From: Clostridium_AM sp900759715
GTDB lineage: Bacteria > Bacillota > Clostridia > Clostridiales > Clostridiaceae
Assembly: GCA_900759715.1 (NCBI GenBank)
Contig: CAAEXF010000087.1
Coordinates: 11,082 to 75,081 of the forward strand
Length of the DNA: 64,000 nucleotides
Direction of reading: 5' to 3'
Below the pieces are notes generated by a model. It saw only the letters and a list, made by a program, of their open reading frames with translations. It had not been told where the DNA came from and searched no databases. Each line of letters starts with the position of its first letter. The stretch's first letter is position 1. This document shows positions 1 to 7,991 of the stretch, piece by piece. A program made the translations under genes and the position numbers.

Positions 1-168
1 GCACTTATGGAATTAGGAATTATATTTAGAAACAAGAGTTTTGAGGAAAAGTTAAAAATTCACTTTATGTTGGTAGGTGGATTTCTTGTTGTTGCCCATA
101 TTGCGATGATTTTTGGAATGGTAAATCCTGAAATTATAAGCAATATGCCAGGTATGCACAATATGTAA
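1..168 (+). CDS. C-terminal end of a small integral membrane protein (partial)
   Basis: An open frame enters from the left edge and stops with TAA at 166-168, giving 55 residues. It holds one clear hydrophobic helix (about residues 22-40, containing VGGFLVVAHIAMIFGM) and a short tail ending in PGMHNM. The helix and Met/His-rich tail resemble the C-terminus of small clostridial permease-like proteins of the DUF6803 type, but that is from memory and the start lies outside the window. No partner gene can be assigned. Confidence 0.6.
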   Translation, partial: ALMELGIIFRNKSFEEKLKIHFMLVGGFLVVAHIAMIFGMVNPEIISNMPGMHNM

Positions 169-199
169 AAGACAAATTTATAAGATATTATAATAACAG

Positions 200-238
200 A
201 AAGGTATTTATTAACAATGGTTTAGTAAGTACCTTTTT
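200..238 (+). terminator. possible weak terminator after the first gene
   Basis: AAAGGTA at 200-206 can pair with TACCTTT at 230-236 around a 23-nt loop, followed by a short T run. The long loop makes it a weak candidate. Confidence 0.35.
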
Positions 239-246
239 ACATATAG

Positions 247-289
247 TTCACATTACCTTCACATAAGATTCACATCTTATTTTTATAAT
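247..289 (+). promoter_or_regulatory. promoter with three TTCACAT repeats at 11-bp spacing
   Basis: TTCACAT occurs at 247, 258 and 269, exactly one helical turn apart, followed by a perfect -10 TATAAT at 284-289. There is no good -35, as expected of an activator-dependent promoter. OmpR-family activators bind such direct repeats. TTCACA fits the Gram-positive PhoP box (TT-A/C/T-ACA with about 5-bp spacers), and read on the other strand (TGTGAA) it resembles the WalR box TGTWAH-N5-TGTWAH. It drives the M23 peptidase gene at 375. Confidence 0.6.
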
Positions 290-307
290 TTGCATTGAGC
301 TGTATTT

Positions 308-355
308 TTTATAGGGTTTCAAGCCTGAAAGTTAACATAATACCCCTATAAAATA
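308..355 (+). repeat. partial copy of a dispersed repeat in the M23 leader
   Basis: This stretch matches the left arm of the inverted-repeat element at 49921-50061: both begin TTATAGGGTTTCAAG, continue with CTGAAA and end in ACCCC. Here TTTATAGGG (308-316) pairs with CCCTATAAA (344-352), so the leader can fold into a hairpin that ends just before the ribosome site of the peptidase gene. It is either a decayed copy of the element or a leader structure built from it. Confidence 0.5.
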
Positions 356-374
356 TCGGGAGGAGGAAGTTAAA

Positions 375-1523
375 ATGAGACGAAGTATATCTTTACTAAT
401 TACTGTAGCAATTACCAGCTCCATGTTTTCTTATGCTCATGCAGAAGGAATTGAAGACAAGCAAAATAAATTAAATGAGGTGAATAATTCTATTCAACAA
501 CAAAAGGACAAACTAAAAAGTGTTAATAACAACAAAGAGAATGCACAAAAAGAACTAGAAAATTTGGACAAGGATATGTCACAAGCCTCTGCAACACTTC
601 AGAATTTAAATGGTAAAATTTCAGATTTGAATTCTAAGATAAAAGTAAACGAAAAAGAAATTCAATCGAAAAAACAAGAGTATATTAATGAAAATGAATT
701 GTTCAAGCAAAGGGTTAGAGCACTATATGAGTCAGGGAATAGTGCATATTTAGATGTTATACTAAATTCAAAGGATTTTTCTGATTTTATAGGTAGAATG
801 GATATAATTAAAAAGATTATTGATTACGATAAAAATCTTATATCTGATATAAAAGAAAAACAGGAAAGTTTAGAAAAAAAACAGTCAGAACTTGAAAATG
901 ATAAAAAAAGCGTATTGAGCTTAAAAAGTGAAGCAGATGAGAAATACAAGATATTGAAATCAAAGTCTACTGAAAAGAAGCAGTTAGTCGAAAAATTAGA
1001 TAAAGACAAAAAATATTATGAAAATATGATAGCTCAGGAACAATCGGAATCTCAGGAACTTACAAAAACTATTCAACAGATGAAAAAACCATCATCATCA
1101 TCATCTTCTTCAACGCAAATTAATTCTAATGGGAAGCTATTTTGTGTTACAGGCAAACCATATGCTATAACATCTTCTTTTGGTATGAGATATCACCCTG
1201 TACTTGGATATAGCAGATTACATGCAGGAATTGATATAGGGGTGCCAATAGGTACACCAGTCTATGCACTTGAGGATGGTGTAGTAATTGCAGCACAGTC
1301 TATGTCTGGATATGGAAATGTGGTTATGATTAATCATGGGAATATAACTTCGGTTTATGGACATAACTCCTCTTTAGCAGTATCTCCGGGACAAGTTGTA
1401 AAGGGAGGACAATTAATTTCTTACTCTGGTAATACTGGTGTCTCGTCAGGACCTCATCTTCATTTTGAAATCAGAAATTCTAGTGGACAACCAATAGAAC
1501 CTAGTGGATATTACGTACATTGA
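375..1523 (+). CDS. secreted M23-family peptidoglycan endopeptidase with coiled-coil N-terminus
   Basis: A secreted murein hydrolase of 382 residues. Residues 1-23 are a signal peptide cut after AHA. About 25-235 is a long charged coiled coil like EnvC/CwlO-type proteins. A serine run (about 240-248) links it to a C-terminal LytM/M23 domain. The zinc motifs are visible: RLHAGIDIG (HxxxD) near 285 and GPHLHFEIR (HxH) near 360. M23 enzymes cut peptide cross-bridges in peptidoglycan; the coiled coil usually controls the enzyme at the membrane. The ribosome site GGGAGGAGG lies 8 nt upstream. It is a single-gene unit between its own promoter (TTCACAT repeats plus TATAAT) and a terminator at 1555, so a stress- or phosphate-responsive regulator probably controls it. 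Confidence 0.9.
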   Translation: MRRSISLLITVAITSSMFSYAHAEGIEDKQNKLNEVNNSIQQQKDKLKSVNNNKENAQKELENLDKDMSQASATLQNLNGKISDLNSKIKVNEKEIQSKKQEYINENELFKQRVRALYESGNSAYLDVILNSKDFSDFIGRMDIIKKIIDYDKNLISDIKEKQESLEKKQSELENDKKSVLSLKSEADEKYKILKSKSTEKKQLVEKLDKDKKYYENMIAQEQSESQELTKTIQQMKKPSSSSSSSTQINSNGKLFCVTGKPYAITSSFGMRYHPVLGYSRLHAGIDIGVPIGTPVYALEDGVVIAAQSMSGYGNVVMINHGNITSVYGHNSSLAVSPGQVVKGGQLISYSGNTGVSSGPHLHFEIRNSSGQPIEPSGYYVH

Positions 1524-1554
1524 TTTCTAAAGTTTACATAATGATATGATTTTT

Positions 1555-1588
1555 AAAGAGCCCTAAACTGTTAAGCTTAGGGTTCTTT
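1555..1588 (+). terminator. intrinsic terminator after the M23 peptidase gene
   Basis: AAAGAGCCCTAA (1555-1566) pairs with TTAGGGTTCTTT (1577-1588) with one G-U pair. It may also serve the convergent UPF0060 gene. Confidence 0.8.
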
Positions 1589-1617
1589 AGTCCTTAAATC
1601 TATGTTTAATTATCATC

Positions 1618-1953
1618 TTAACGTCTTGGAAAATACATAATAATTAAAACTCCAACAAGAGCAATAATTCCTCCAATAATGTCAGCCTTATCAGGAACAA
1701 TTTTATCAACCTTCCAACCCCATAAAATTGAAAGAACTATAAAAATCCCCCCGTAGGCGGCATATACCCTTCCGAAACCAGCATTAAAGGATTGAAAAGT
1801 AGGTATAATCCCATATATAGCTAGACCTAAAGCTCCAAAGAGTCCATACCAAGGACTTCTACCATCCCTAATCCATAACCAAACTAGATATCCTCCTCCT
1901 ATTTCAAATAATCCTGCCAAGATAAAATAAAATAACGATTTTATAACATCCAT
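1618..1953 (-). CDS. UPF0060 (YnfA-like) membrane protein
   Basis: A 111-residue, four-helix membrane protein of the UPF0060/YnfA family. Family features seen are FEIGGGYLVWLW in helix 1, RVYAAYGGIF in helix 3 and a C-terminal IMYFPRR. Some members are related to small multidrug resistance exporters, but the transported substrate is unknown. The ATG at 1953 is chosen because AAAGGTG lies about 8 nt before it and the family begins here; an upstream in-frame GTG at 1989 has no ribosome site. Confidence 0.85.
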   Translation of the reverse strand: MDVIKSLFYFILAGLFEIGGGYLVWLWIRDGRSPWYGLFGALGLAIYGIIPTFQSFNAGFGRVYAAYGGIFIVLSILWGWKVDKIVPDKADIIGGIIALVGVLIIMYFPRR

Positions 1954-1989
1954 TTTAAATGCACCTTTCGCCAAGAATGTGATAGACAC

Positions 1990-2358
1990 TAATTACGATA
2001 GAATTTCTTATGTTTTCAAGATCTATGTTAGATTCCTCCTTATGAACATATTGAATTAGGTTAATAAAAAATAATATAAGTTCATATGTTTCTTTTCATA
2101 GTATATAGTAATGTTAATGTATCCGATTTGCAAGAAAAAAACTATTATTGATAATTATTTTAAATTGTTAATGGTAATCAATATCGTTAACAATTCGATT
2201 ATATATTAAGCTTTTTAGAATATCAATGGTTTTATTTATTGGCATAATAAAGTTTTAATGTATAACCCAAAAGTCTCATAAAGTTTATAATTTTTTATAA
2301 TTACAAAAACAAAAAAGGCCGCATATACAAAGCATAAGCAGCCTGAGGGTTGTATTAT
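1990..2358. other. intergenic region with one dyad and a terminator
   Basis: A 369-bp AT-rich gap. ATTGTTAATG (2164-2173) is nearly complementary to CGTTAACAAT (2185-2194), an operator-like dyad upstream of the UPF0060 gene, but the matching regulator is not recognisable. The rest holds the DUF2935 gene terminator (2311-2344). No small gene is convincing. Confidence 0.4.
2311..2344 (-). terminator. terminator of the DUF2935 gene
   Basis: On the minus strand AGGCTGC pairs with GCGGCCT (one G-U pair) and is followed by TTTTTTG. Confidence 0.65.
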
Positions 2359-3291
2359 TTATACATTAGAAATTTTACTAAAATTTTTTAGAAGTCTAAT
2401 ATAACGATTCGCTTCTCTAACTACATGATCACCAAGCAATGGAACTATTATAGATTTAATATTACACTGAAGTAAGCCTTCTGTACCTTGCTTCTTAAAA
2501 TCTCTAATACCAATAGTAGATTTAAGAGTTTCCCGTGTAACTTCAGGTAGGGGACCAAGATTTACTGTTAGGCTTTTGGCTTCAGCAGTTAATTCATCAA
2601 ATTTCTCACCGTAGTTATTAGCTGTATCAAATAATTTAACTTCTGTTGGATCCAATAATCCTCTAATAAATTTTGCGTGTTCAGCCATAATTCTACTCCA
2701 GAACATTTCCTGATATACTGCATCTTGTGCAAAGTTAACTTCCTGTCTATTTTGCAACATAATCAGTGTATTTAGATATAACTGTGCCTCTCTAAGTACA
2801 TGGTCTATAAGTAATGGATAATTAGTAGTGAATACTTTACATGCTAAGACATCTCTTAACAATCTGCTTTTAAATAAAATAATTTCGTTAGCTGCGACCA
2901 TAGCTCTTTGATTTAATTCAGTTACACTTCTAACAATATCAGAAGAGTGTCTAGCATTGGTGGATTTAATTAAATTTGCTTCCATTTTAGTGATATTGCA
3001 ATCGATTGGGATTGAGGTATAATATTGAGTTTTGCATTCGGCATCAATGGTCATATCAGTAATTAACTCTCCTGAGTTTGCTACTTCTGGACTGATAATT
3101 CCCTCAGAAAGCCTTATAGTTTCTACTAAGAGTTGACTAAACTCATCTTTTAGCATATTTGCGTGCTGTGCTAAGTCATGATTCTTTGGAGTAAAACCTG
3201 CCTCCAAGAAAATGGCATGTTCTTTAGCAATTCTCATAAAGAATAGATTTAATTCTAAGGATTGTCTAACAAACTCTCTATTAGATAACAT
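2359..3291 (-). CDS. DUF2935 (hemerythrin-like) protein, two domains
   Basis: A 310-residue soluble protein made of two DUF2935 repeats (about 8-130 and 140-290). Each opens with a helix carrying an acidic/histidine pattern: FFMRIAKEHAIFLE near 17-30 and FWSRIMAEHAKFIRGLL near 187-203. More His/Glu residues (HANMLKDEF, HVLREAQLY, HVVREANRY) follow. The arrangement is like a duplicated hemerythrin-type four-helix bundle that could hold a di-iron centre, which is inference. The family is common in clostridia and bacilli and has no proven function. It is a single gene with its own terminator. Confidence 0.85.
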   Translation of the reverse strand: MLSNREFVRQSLELNLFFMRIAKEHAIFLEAGFTPKNHDLAQHANMLKDEFSQLLVETIRLSEGIISPEVANSGELITDMTIDAECKTQYYTSIPIDCNITKMEANLIKSTNARHSSDIVRSVTELNQRAMVAANEIILFKSRLLRDVLACKVFTTNYPLLIDHVLREAQLYLNTLIMLQNRQEVNFAQDAVYQEMFWSRIMAEHAKFIRGLLDPTEVKLFDTANNYGEKFDELTAEAKSLTVNLGPLPEVTRETLKSTIGIRDFKKQGTEGLLQCNIKSIIVPLLGDHVVREANRYIRLLKNFSKISNV

Positions 3292-3371
3292 TATAAACTC
3301 CTTTTAATTGCTACATTCTATTATATGAATTGAATTCTTAAATGGTTACTGTTAACATAATTAATTTTTGC

Positions 3372-3953
3372 TTAAATATCTATATTTTCAAAGCTTGTTG
3401 CAAATTTACATAAAAAATCCTCAATATAATGAGGCTCTAAATTCTGAAGTTCTTCTGGAAGTGAGTTTATATGAATATAAGGGAAGGATTTATCACCATT
3501 ATAATATTTTACGATATTATTATATTTATCTTTAAATAAGTTCTTAGCGCCAGTAATTGATCCGCAGTGAACATATACTCTGCTTGGATAAATGTTGTAA
3601 TGCGCCCCAATTCTCAGTGAGCAATCATATAAATTTAAAGGTCCGAAATACTTAATAATATTATTTCTTCTTAAGTTATAAACAGTATCCAGTATATCAG
3701 TAAAACATAGACTATTTGATATTTTTTCTTTTATTAAATCATCTTTTAAACACTGATACATATTGTTAGCCATATTAAATCTGAGTATATTGTCTTGTGC
3801 AAGTACTCTATCATTAGAGCCTATTTTAAATACAGAATGGTAAATTAATTCATCATAATCTTCTATCTCTTTAAATTTTTCTAGTTGTTCTTCAAATTTT
3901 TCCATAAATTTTTCTTTGTAGTTTTTAACTAATTCATTTAAAGGAGCAGACAT
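3372..3953 (-). CDS. conserved hypothetical protein, 193 aa
   Basis: A soluble protein that I do not assign to a family. The N-terminal 30 residues are a charged amphipathic helix (KEKFMEKFEEQLEKFKEIED); the middle is mixed alpha/beta and contains LRIGAHYNIYPSRVYVHCGS near 120-140. There is no signal peptide or membrane helix. Codon use and a good ribosome site (GGAGGTAAAA just before ATG) support a real gene. It is transcribed alone on the minus strand between two other single genes. Confidence 0.6.
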   Translation of the reverse strand: MSAPLNELVKNYKEKFMEKFEEQLEKFKEIEDYDELIYHSVFKIGSNDRVLAQDNILRFNMANNMYQCLKDDLIKEKISNSLCFTDILDTVYNLRRNNIIKYFGPLNLYDCSLRIGAHYNIYPSRVYVHCGSITGAKNLFKDKYNNIVKYYNGDKSFPYIHINSLPEELQNLEPHYIEDFLCKFATSFENIDI

Positions 3954-4033
3954 GATATTTTACCTCCAGTGTAATAGATTATTCATATAATTTTATGAAT
4001 CGGTATAGCAAATGATGTGTAGGATTATATAAA

Positions 4034-4372
4034 TTAAAAGTATATTAAGTACATTATAATACCGTATATTGAGCAAAGTCCAATAAAAAAAGGAGTGATA
4101 CTAAGTCTGAATTTTTCCTTTTTATAGGCTACAATATTTAATATTAGAGATAAAATACAGAAAATAAGCATTAAAATAAATAAGTCATATGCATAGATCA
4201 TTAAATCCGTATTCCATGTTTTGCGAACAGGTAAATCTTTAAGCCTATTAAAGTAGGTTTCAAAAGGAGGTCTAGCTCTATCTACTACAAATGCGGAAAC
4301 AAGGCCAATTACCCAAATTAGTATATTTGTATATATAACGATTTTAGTATAAATTTTTTTCTTGTTTTCCAT
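4034..4372 (-). CDS. hypothetical membrane protein, three predicted helices
   Basis: 112 residues from the chosen ATG (MENKKKIYTK). Hydrophobic helices lie at about 10-29, 57-82 and 92-111, with a charged loop (RARPPFETYFNRLKDLPV) between the first two. An AGTGGTG ribosome site sits just before the ATG; GTG codons at 4381 and 4378 are within or before that site and are unlikely starts. No family is recognised. Confidence 0.6.
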   Translation of the reverse strand: MENKKKIYTKIVIYTNILIWVIGLVSAFVVDRARPPFETYFNRLKDLPVRKTWNTDLMIYAYDLFILMLIFCILSLILNIVAYKKEKFRLSITPFFIGLCSIYGIIMYLIYF

Positions 4373-4480
4373 AGACACCACTTATTAAATCAAAATTTAA
4401 TTAAGTGGATTTCACCTCACTTTCTTTTAGAATTTAATATATTTTATTCAAGGAAAGTGTAAAAAATTACATAGATAAGT

Positions 4481-4660
4481 TTTTATCCGATGACTACCTG
4501 CTCTAATACTCCCTCGCACTCTGTGAAAGCGATTCACACAAAATCATAGATTTTGGTTCTCTGCTTTTCTCAAAGAGGGAGTAAAGAGCAGCTATGTCCC
4601 TGGATTCGTTCAACTAAGAATCAGGTGGGGTTAAAACCCCATCTGATTCAAGTTTCACTT
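4481..4660 (-). repeat. dispersed structured element, copy 1 (IS605-derivative-like)
   Basis: First of three copies of a 180-182 bp non-coding element; this one is inverted relative to the others. Read on the plus strand it begins TTTTATCCGATGAC and ends with a strong hairpin (arms GAATCAGGTGGGGTT and its near complement) then TTCAAGTTTCACTT. A second stem pairs GCTCTAATACTCCCTC with GAGGGAGTAAAGAGC. The outer pair of that stem is T-A here and C-G in copies 2 and 3, a compensatory change. It lies in the 500-bp gap between genes at 4372 and 4884 and interrupts nothing visible. Confidence 0.85.
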
Positions 4661-4883
4661 TATAAATATATGAAAAGTATGGTATAACTTCATTATAAAT
4701 GATTTAAGGTACAAGTCTAGATACATATTATAAATTTGATACAGAGAATTGAATAGGAGCTTTTTAATGTTACAACACCTCCATGTATCTTACATACTTC
4801 ATATTGCATCTTGAAAGAAATCCATAGTTTCAATTTATAAAATTCAATAAAATAGAATTATGAAAAAGCAGGAGGTGCTGATT

Positions 4884-6272
4884 TTGAAAATAATAATTTT
4901 AAATGGAAGTCCAAAGTCAGAAAAAAGTGTTACAGTACAGTCAATGAAGTATTTGGAACAGAATTATGAAAGTCATGAATTTGAATATATACAGGTTATA
5001 AAAGAAATAAAAAAATTTGAAGAAAATGCGGAAGCGTTAGAGGCCTTATGCACAAAAGTTAAGGAAGCAGATGCTATTATATGGGCATTTCCACTATATC
5101 ATGCTTTAGTACCTTCCTATTATAAAAGACTAATTGAATTAATATTTAAAAATAATTTAGAAGGTTATTTCTCAGAAAAATATACTAGTGTGTTTTCTAC
5201 CTCTATTCATTATGCAGATATTCATGCTCATAACTATATGAGGGCAATTTGTGAAGATTTAGGCATGAACTATGTAGAATACTTGTCCCATGATATGAAT
5301 GATTTAGTAAAAGAAAAGAGGAGAAGAGAACTTAAATTATTCTTTGAAAACTTACAGACCTATATTAATGAAGGCTTAACTACTAATAAACTATTTAGCA
5401 CACTAAGTAAAAGTAGCTTTAAATATAAATCCGGTGAAACAGATAGATTTATTCCTACAACTAAGAAAATAATTATTATAACGGATGTAGAGAAAGAGGA
5501 TAGCAACCTTAAAGAAATGATTAATAAATATAAAAGCTATATAAAGGGCACTGTTGAAGTTCTTAATCTCTATGATGTAGATATAAAAGGTCCTTGCCTA
5601 GGTTGTTGTAAGTGCGCCGCAGAGAATATATGCGCTTATCATGATAAGGATGGCTATAGGAAATTTTTGGATTATGTTATTGATAACGCAGATATAGTTA
5701 TTTTTGCAGGAACTATAAAAGACAGATATTTATCCTCTCGTTTTAAATTGTATTACGATAGAAGCTTTTGCTACACCCATATTCCATTCTTAAGAGGAAA
5801 GCAGATAGGATATATGATTTCAGGTAAATTAAGTGAACATCAGAATTTAAGACAAATACTAGAATTATATACTGGAGAGGATAGGAATTTAATTGGATTT
5901 GTTACCGATGAAAGTGAAGATAGCGATACTATAGACAAACAAATATATACTTTTGCTAAAATGGGTATAAGCTACTGTGAAAGAAACTATTTTAAGCCAG
6001 AAACCTTTTTAGCTGTAGCTTCAAGAAAGTTGTTTGCTGATGCTATAGAAGGGGAGTTAGGAGCTATCTTTGCAGCGGACTATAAATACTATAAGGAAAA
6101 TGGAATGATGAAAAAAATATCCTTTAAGCAGAAATTGCAGGGAAAAGTTATGAGATATTTTATGGGAAAAGAAAGATTCAGAAAAGAAGTACAGAAAAAT
6201 GCAATTGATTATATGATTACTGCCCATAAAAAAGTTCTTGAAAAGGATAAGGTAAAAGACAATGGTAAGTAG
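4884..6272 (+). CDS. tandem flavodoxin-fold (NADPH-dependent FMN reductase-like) protein
   Basis: 462 residues from a TTG start at 4884, chosen because AGGAGGT lies 7 nt upstream; an ATG at 4860 has no ribosome site. Two flavodoxin-like domains sit in one chain. The first (1-165) opens with KIIILNGSPKSEKS, the FMN-phosphate loop of the NADPH-dependent FMN reductase family, followed by WAFPLYHALVPS. The second (about 195-370) has KKIIIITDVEKED and GPCLGCCKCAAENIC, a cysteine cluster like iron-sulfur flavoproteins. A basic C-terminal tail follows. It probably binds one or two FMN and moves electrons; the substrate is unknown. It overlaps the next gene by 11 bp. Confidence 0.75.
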   Translation: MKIIILNGSPKSEKSVTVQSMKYLEQNYESHEFEYIQVIKEIKKFEENAEALEALCTKVKEADAIIWAFPLYHALVPSYYKRLIELIFKNNLEGYFSEKYTSVFSTSIHYADIHAHNYMRAICEDLGMNYVEYLSHDMNDLVKEKRRRELKLFFENLQTYINEGLTTNKLFSTLSKSSFKYKSGETDRFIPTTKKIIIITDVEKEDSNLKEMINKYKSYIKGTVEVLNLYDVDIKGPCLGCCKCAAENICAYHDKDGYRKFLDYVIDNADIVIFAGTIKDRYLSSRFKLYYDRSFCYTHIPFLRGKQIGYMISGKLSEHQNLRQILELYTGEDRNLIGFVTDESEDSDTIDKQIYTFAKMGISYCERNYFKPETFLAVASRKLFADAIEGELGAIFAADYKYYKENGMMKKISFKQKLQGKVMRYFMGKERFRKEVQKNAIDYMITAHKKVLEKDKVKDNGK

Positions 6273-6792
6273 TTTAAAAGCATGCTTTAACGTAACCTTT
6301 GGGTTTATTCCTTTAATATTTCTTTGGAGTATATCAAATAAATTGGGGATTGTTTTAGGTTTAGTTTCTATTTCAATATTGTTCATAAAAAATATTATAA
6401 ACAAAAATATAGGAATTATGTCTGTTGTGTTATTAGCTTACTTTGCTATTTCTAATATACTATTCTTTTATTTTAAAATGGACGTCGTTATCCAGTACAG
6501 ATATTTAACTTCATATATAGTACTGGCACTTATGGGGTTTATTTCCATTGGACTGGAAAGGCCTTATACCATGTATGAAGCTAAAAGTGGATATAGAGAA
6601 GATTTCGGAGAGTCACCATTATTTATAGAAGTTAACAGTCTTATAACTAAAATATGGGCAACAATTTATTTAGTTAATGCTATTATAGAATTATTGGGGC
6701 ATAACACTAGTACTGTTATAATTATGAATATATTAGTGGCTGTAGGGGTTGCACTATCAATTATAATCCCTGGGTTACTTCCAGAAGCTTAA
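6262..6792 (+). CDS. hypothetical membrane protein coupled to the flavodoxin-like protein
   Basis: 176 residues with five or six hydrophobic segments (about 10-45, 50-72, 80-100, 128-146, 150-172). The ATG lies inside the last codons of the upstream flavodoxin-fold gene, which implies translational coupling and a shared job, for instance membrane electron transfer; that is inference. No family motif is recognised. Confidence 0.65.
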   Translation: MVSSLKACFNVTFGFIPLIFLWSISNKLGIVLGLVSISILFIKNIINKNIGIMSVVLLAYFAISNILFFYFKMDVVIQYRYLTSYIVLALMGFISIGLERPYTMYEAKSGYREDFGESPLFIEVNSLITKIWATIYLVNAIIELLGHNTSTVIIMNILVAVGVALSIIIPGLLPEA

Positions 6793-6810
6793 AGTAAAAG
6801 AGGGTTTTAT

Positions 6811-7359
6811 ATGGAAATAGATTTAATTTGCTGTGAAAACATGAGAAGAATATTAGAAGAGATCCTTACTAATCGTAAAATAAGGATTAGTAAGGATGCT
6901 AAAGTATGTATTATTGAAAAAGGATTTGATTTAGAAGAAGGCAAAATAGGTATATATTTTGATATGGCAATTGTAAATGTTCTAATAGACTATTTAGATC
7001 AAGTATCAGTGAATAAAGAAGAGCTTAAAAATATAATTACAGGAAGATGTGAAGAGGATGAGCTTAAAGTACTGACTTATGATAAAATTTATTATTTTGA
7101 GGCTATGGGTAATGACGTTTTTTGTAGGACAAGAGATAAAAGATATAAAGTCAAAGAAAAGCTTTATGAATTAGAAGAAAGGCTTGAAAACAAAGGATTT
7201 ATAAGAGTAAGCAAATGCTTTATTGTAAATATAGTAAAAGTAGACCGCATTATTTCGTGGTTTAACAGTAAGCTTATATTAAAAATCATAGATATAGAGG
7301 AAGAGGTTTATGTTACACGAAAATATTTAAATGATTTTAAAAAATTTCTTGGGTTTTGA
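6811..7359 (+). CDS. LytTR-family DNA-binding regulator
   Basis: 182 residues. The C-terminal 95 residues form a LytTR domain: IYYFEAMGNDVFCRTRDKRY, RVSKCFIVNIVKVDRI and YVTRKYLNDFKKFLG match its conserved strand and helix pattern. The first 85 residues are not a typical receiver and lack a clear phospho-acceptor pattern. LytTR regulators of this size followed directly by a DUF3021 membrane protein are common in Firmicutes and are usually autoregulated. It sits 18 bp after the upstream membrane protein gene and 12 bp before DUF3021. Confidence 0.85.
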   Translation: MEIDLICCENMRRILEEILTNRKIRISKDAKVCIIEKGFDLEEGKIGIYFDMAIVNVLIDYLDQVSVNKEELKNIITGRCEEDELKVLTYDKIYYFEAMGNDVFCRTRDKRYKVKEKLYELEERLENKGFIRVSKCFIVNIVKVDRIISWFNSKLILKIIDIEEEVYVTRKYLNDFKKFLGF

Positions 7360-7371
7360 GGAGTTTAAAGC

Positions 7372-7806
7372 ATGAAGGAGAATTTAAAGGATTTTTTATT
7401 TAATTTGGTAATATCTATATTTATTGGACTATTTGTTGGTATGGCCGCAGTTACTGCTATAAATATGAACAGTGAAGCTGCAGCTACTCTAACTATTAGT
7501 TCAATTATTGGAGGCGTTATCGGAACAATTTCTAGACTTGTTTTCATATATATATTTGATATAAAACAAAAGAATGTAAAGTTGGCCTTCATATCAGTGT
7601 TTATAATAATTGGGGTTATTTCCTGTATGCCATCTTTTTATATTTATTTAGTTAAAAATAGTACTTTTTCTATAGCAGAATTAGTAGCAATTTTAGTATC
7701 GGCAGAGTGTCTTGGAATGAGTTTTTGTTATTATTCTTATAAAAGATGCTTGAAATTTAACTTGAAGCTTATGAATAAGAAAAATCAGCTAACAAAAAGA
7801 TATTAA
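7372..7806 (+). CDS. DUF3021 membrane protein
   Basis: 144 residues with four transmembrane helices (about 10-32, 38-63, 70-93, 100-122), matching the DUF3021 family that accompanies LytTR regulators. The family is thought to modulate its regulator from the membrane; direct evidence is limited. A ribosome site (GAGGAG) lies upstream, and a strong terminator at 7841 ends the operon. Confidence 0.8.
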   Translation: MKENLKDFLFNLVISIFIGLFVGMAAVTAINMNSEAAATLTISSIIGGVIGTISRLVFIYIFDIKQKNVKLAFISVFIIIGVISCMPSFYIYLVKNSTFSIAELVAILVSAECLGMSFCYYSYKRCLKFNLKLMNKKNQLTKRY

Positions 7807-7840
7807 ATGCTTTAAAGCTGCTAGATTAAGTAGCAATTTA

Positions 7841-7875
7841 TAAAGAGAGCTTAAACAAAAGCTCTCTTTATTTTT
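7841..7875 (+). terminator. terminator of the flavodoxin/LytTR/DUF3021 operon
   Basis: TAAAGAGAGCTT pairs with AAGCTCTCTTTA around a short A-rich loop and is followed by TTTTT. Confidence 0.85.
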
Positions 7876-7991
7876 GCATATTTTCTTAGTATTTTTCTAT
7901 TAATCAGCTATAGTCTATGTACTTTAAGATGTAATAATAATTTAAGTATGTGAAAAGCTATTAGAGTATTAATTAAAAGGAGGAGTGTTTT

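Noticed and set aside
2033..2042. Minus-strand AAGGAGGA ribosome-like site upstream of the UPF0060 gene
   Set aside because: No ATG, GTG or TTG at useful spacing starts a frame of any length; the UPF0060 gene has its own site.
2145..2165. TTGATAATTATTTTAA as a Fur box for the UPF0060 gene
   Set aside because: Only one good half-site in very AT-rich DNA; not enough support.
4767..4814. 15-codon ORF with AGGAGC upstream, before the flavodoxin-like gene
   Set aside because: Too short to support, no attenuator-type codon run and no terminator between it and the gene.
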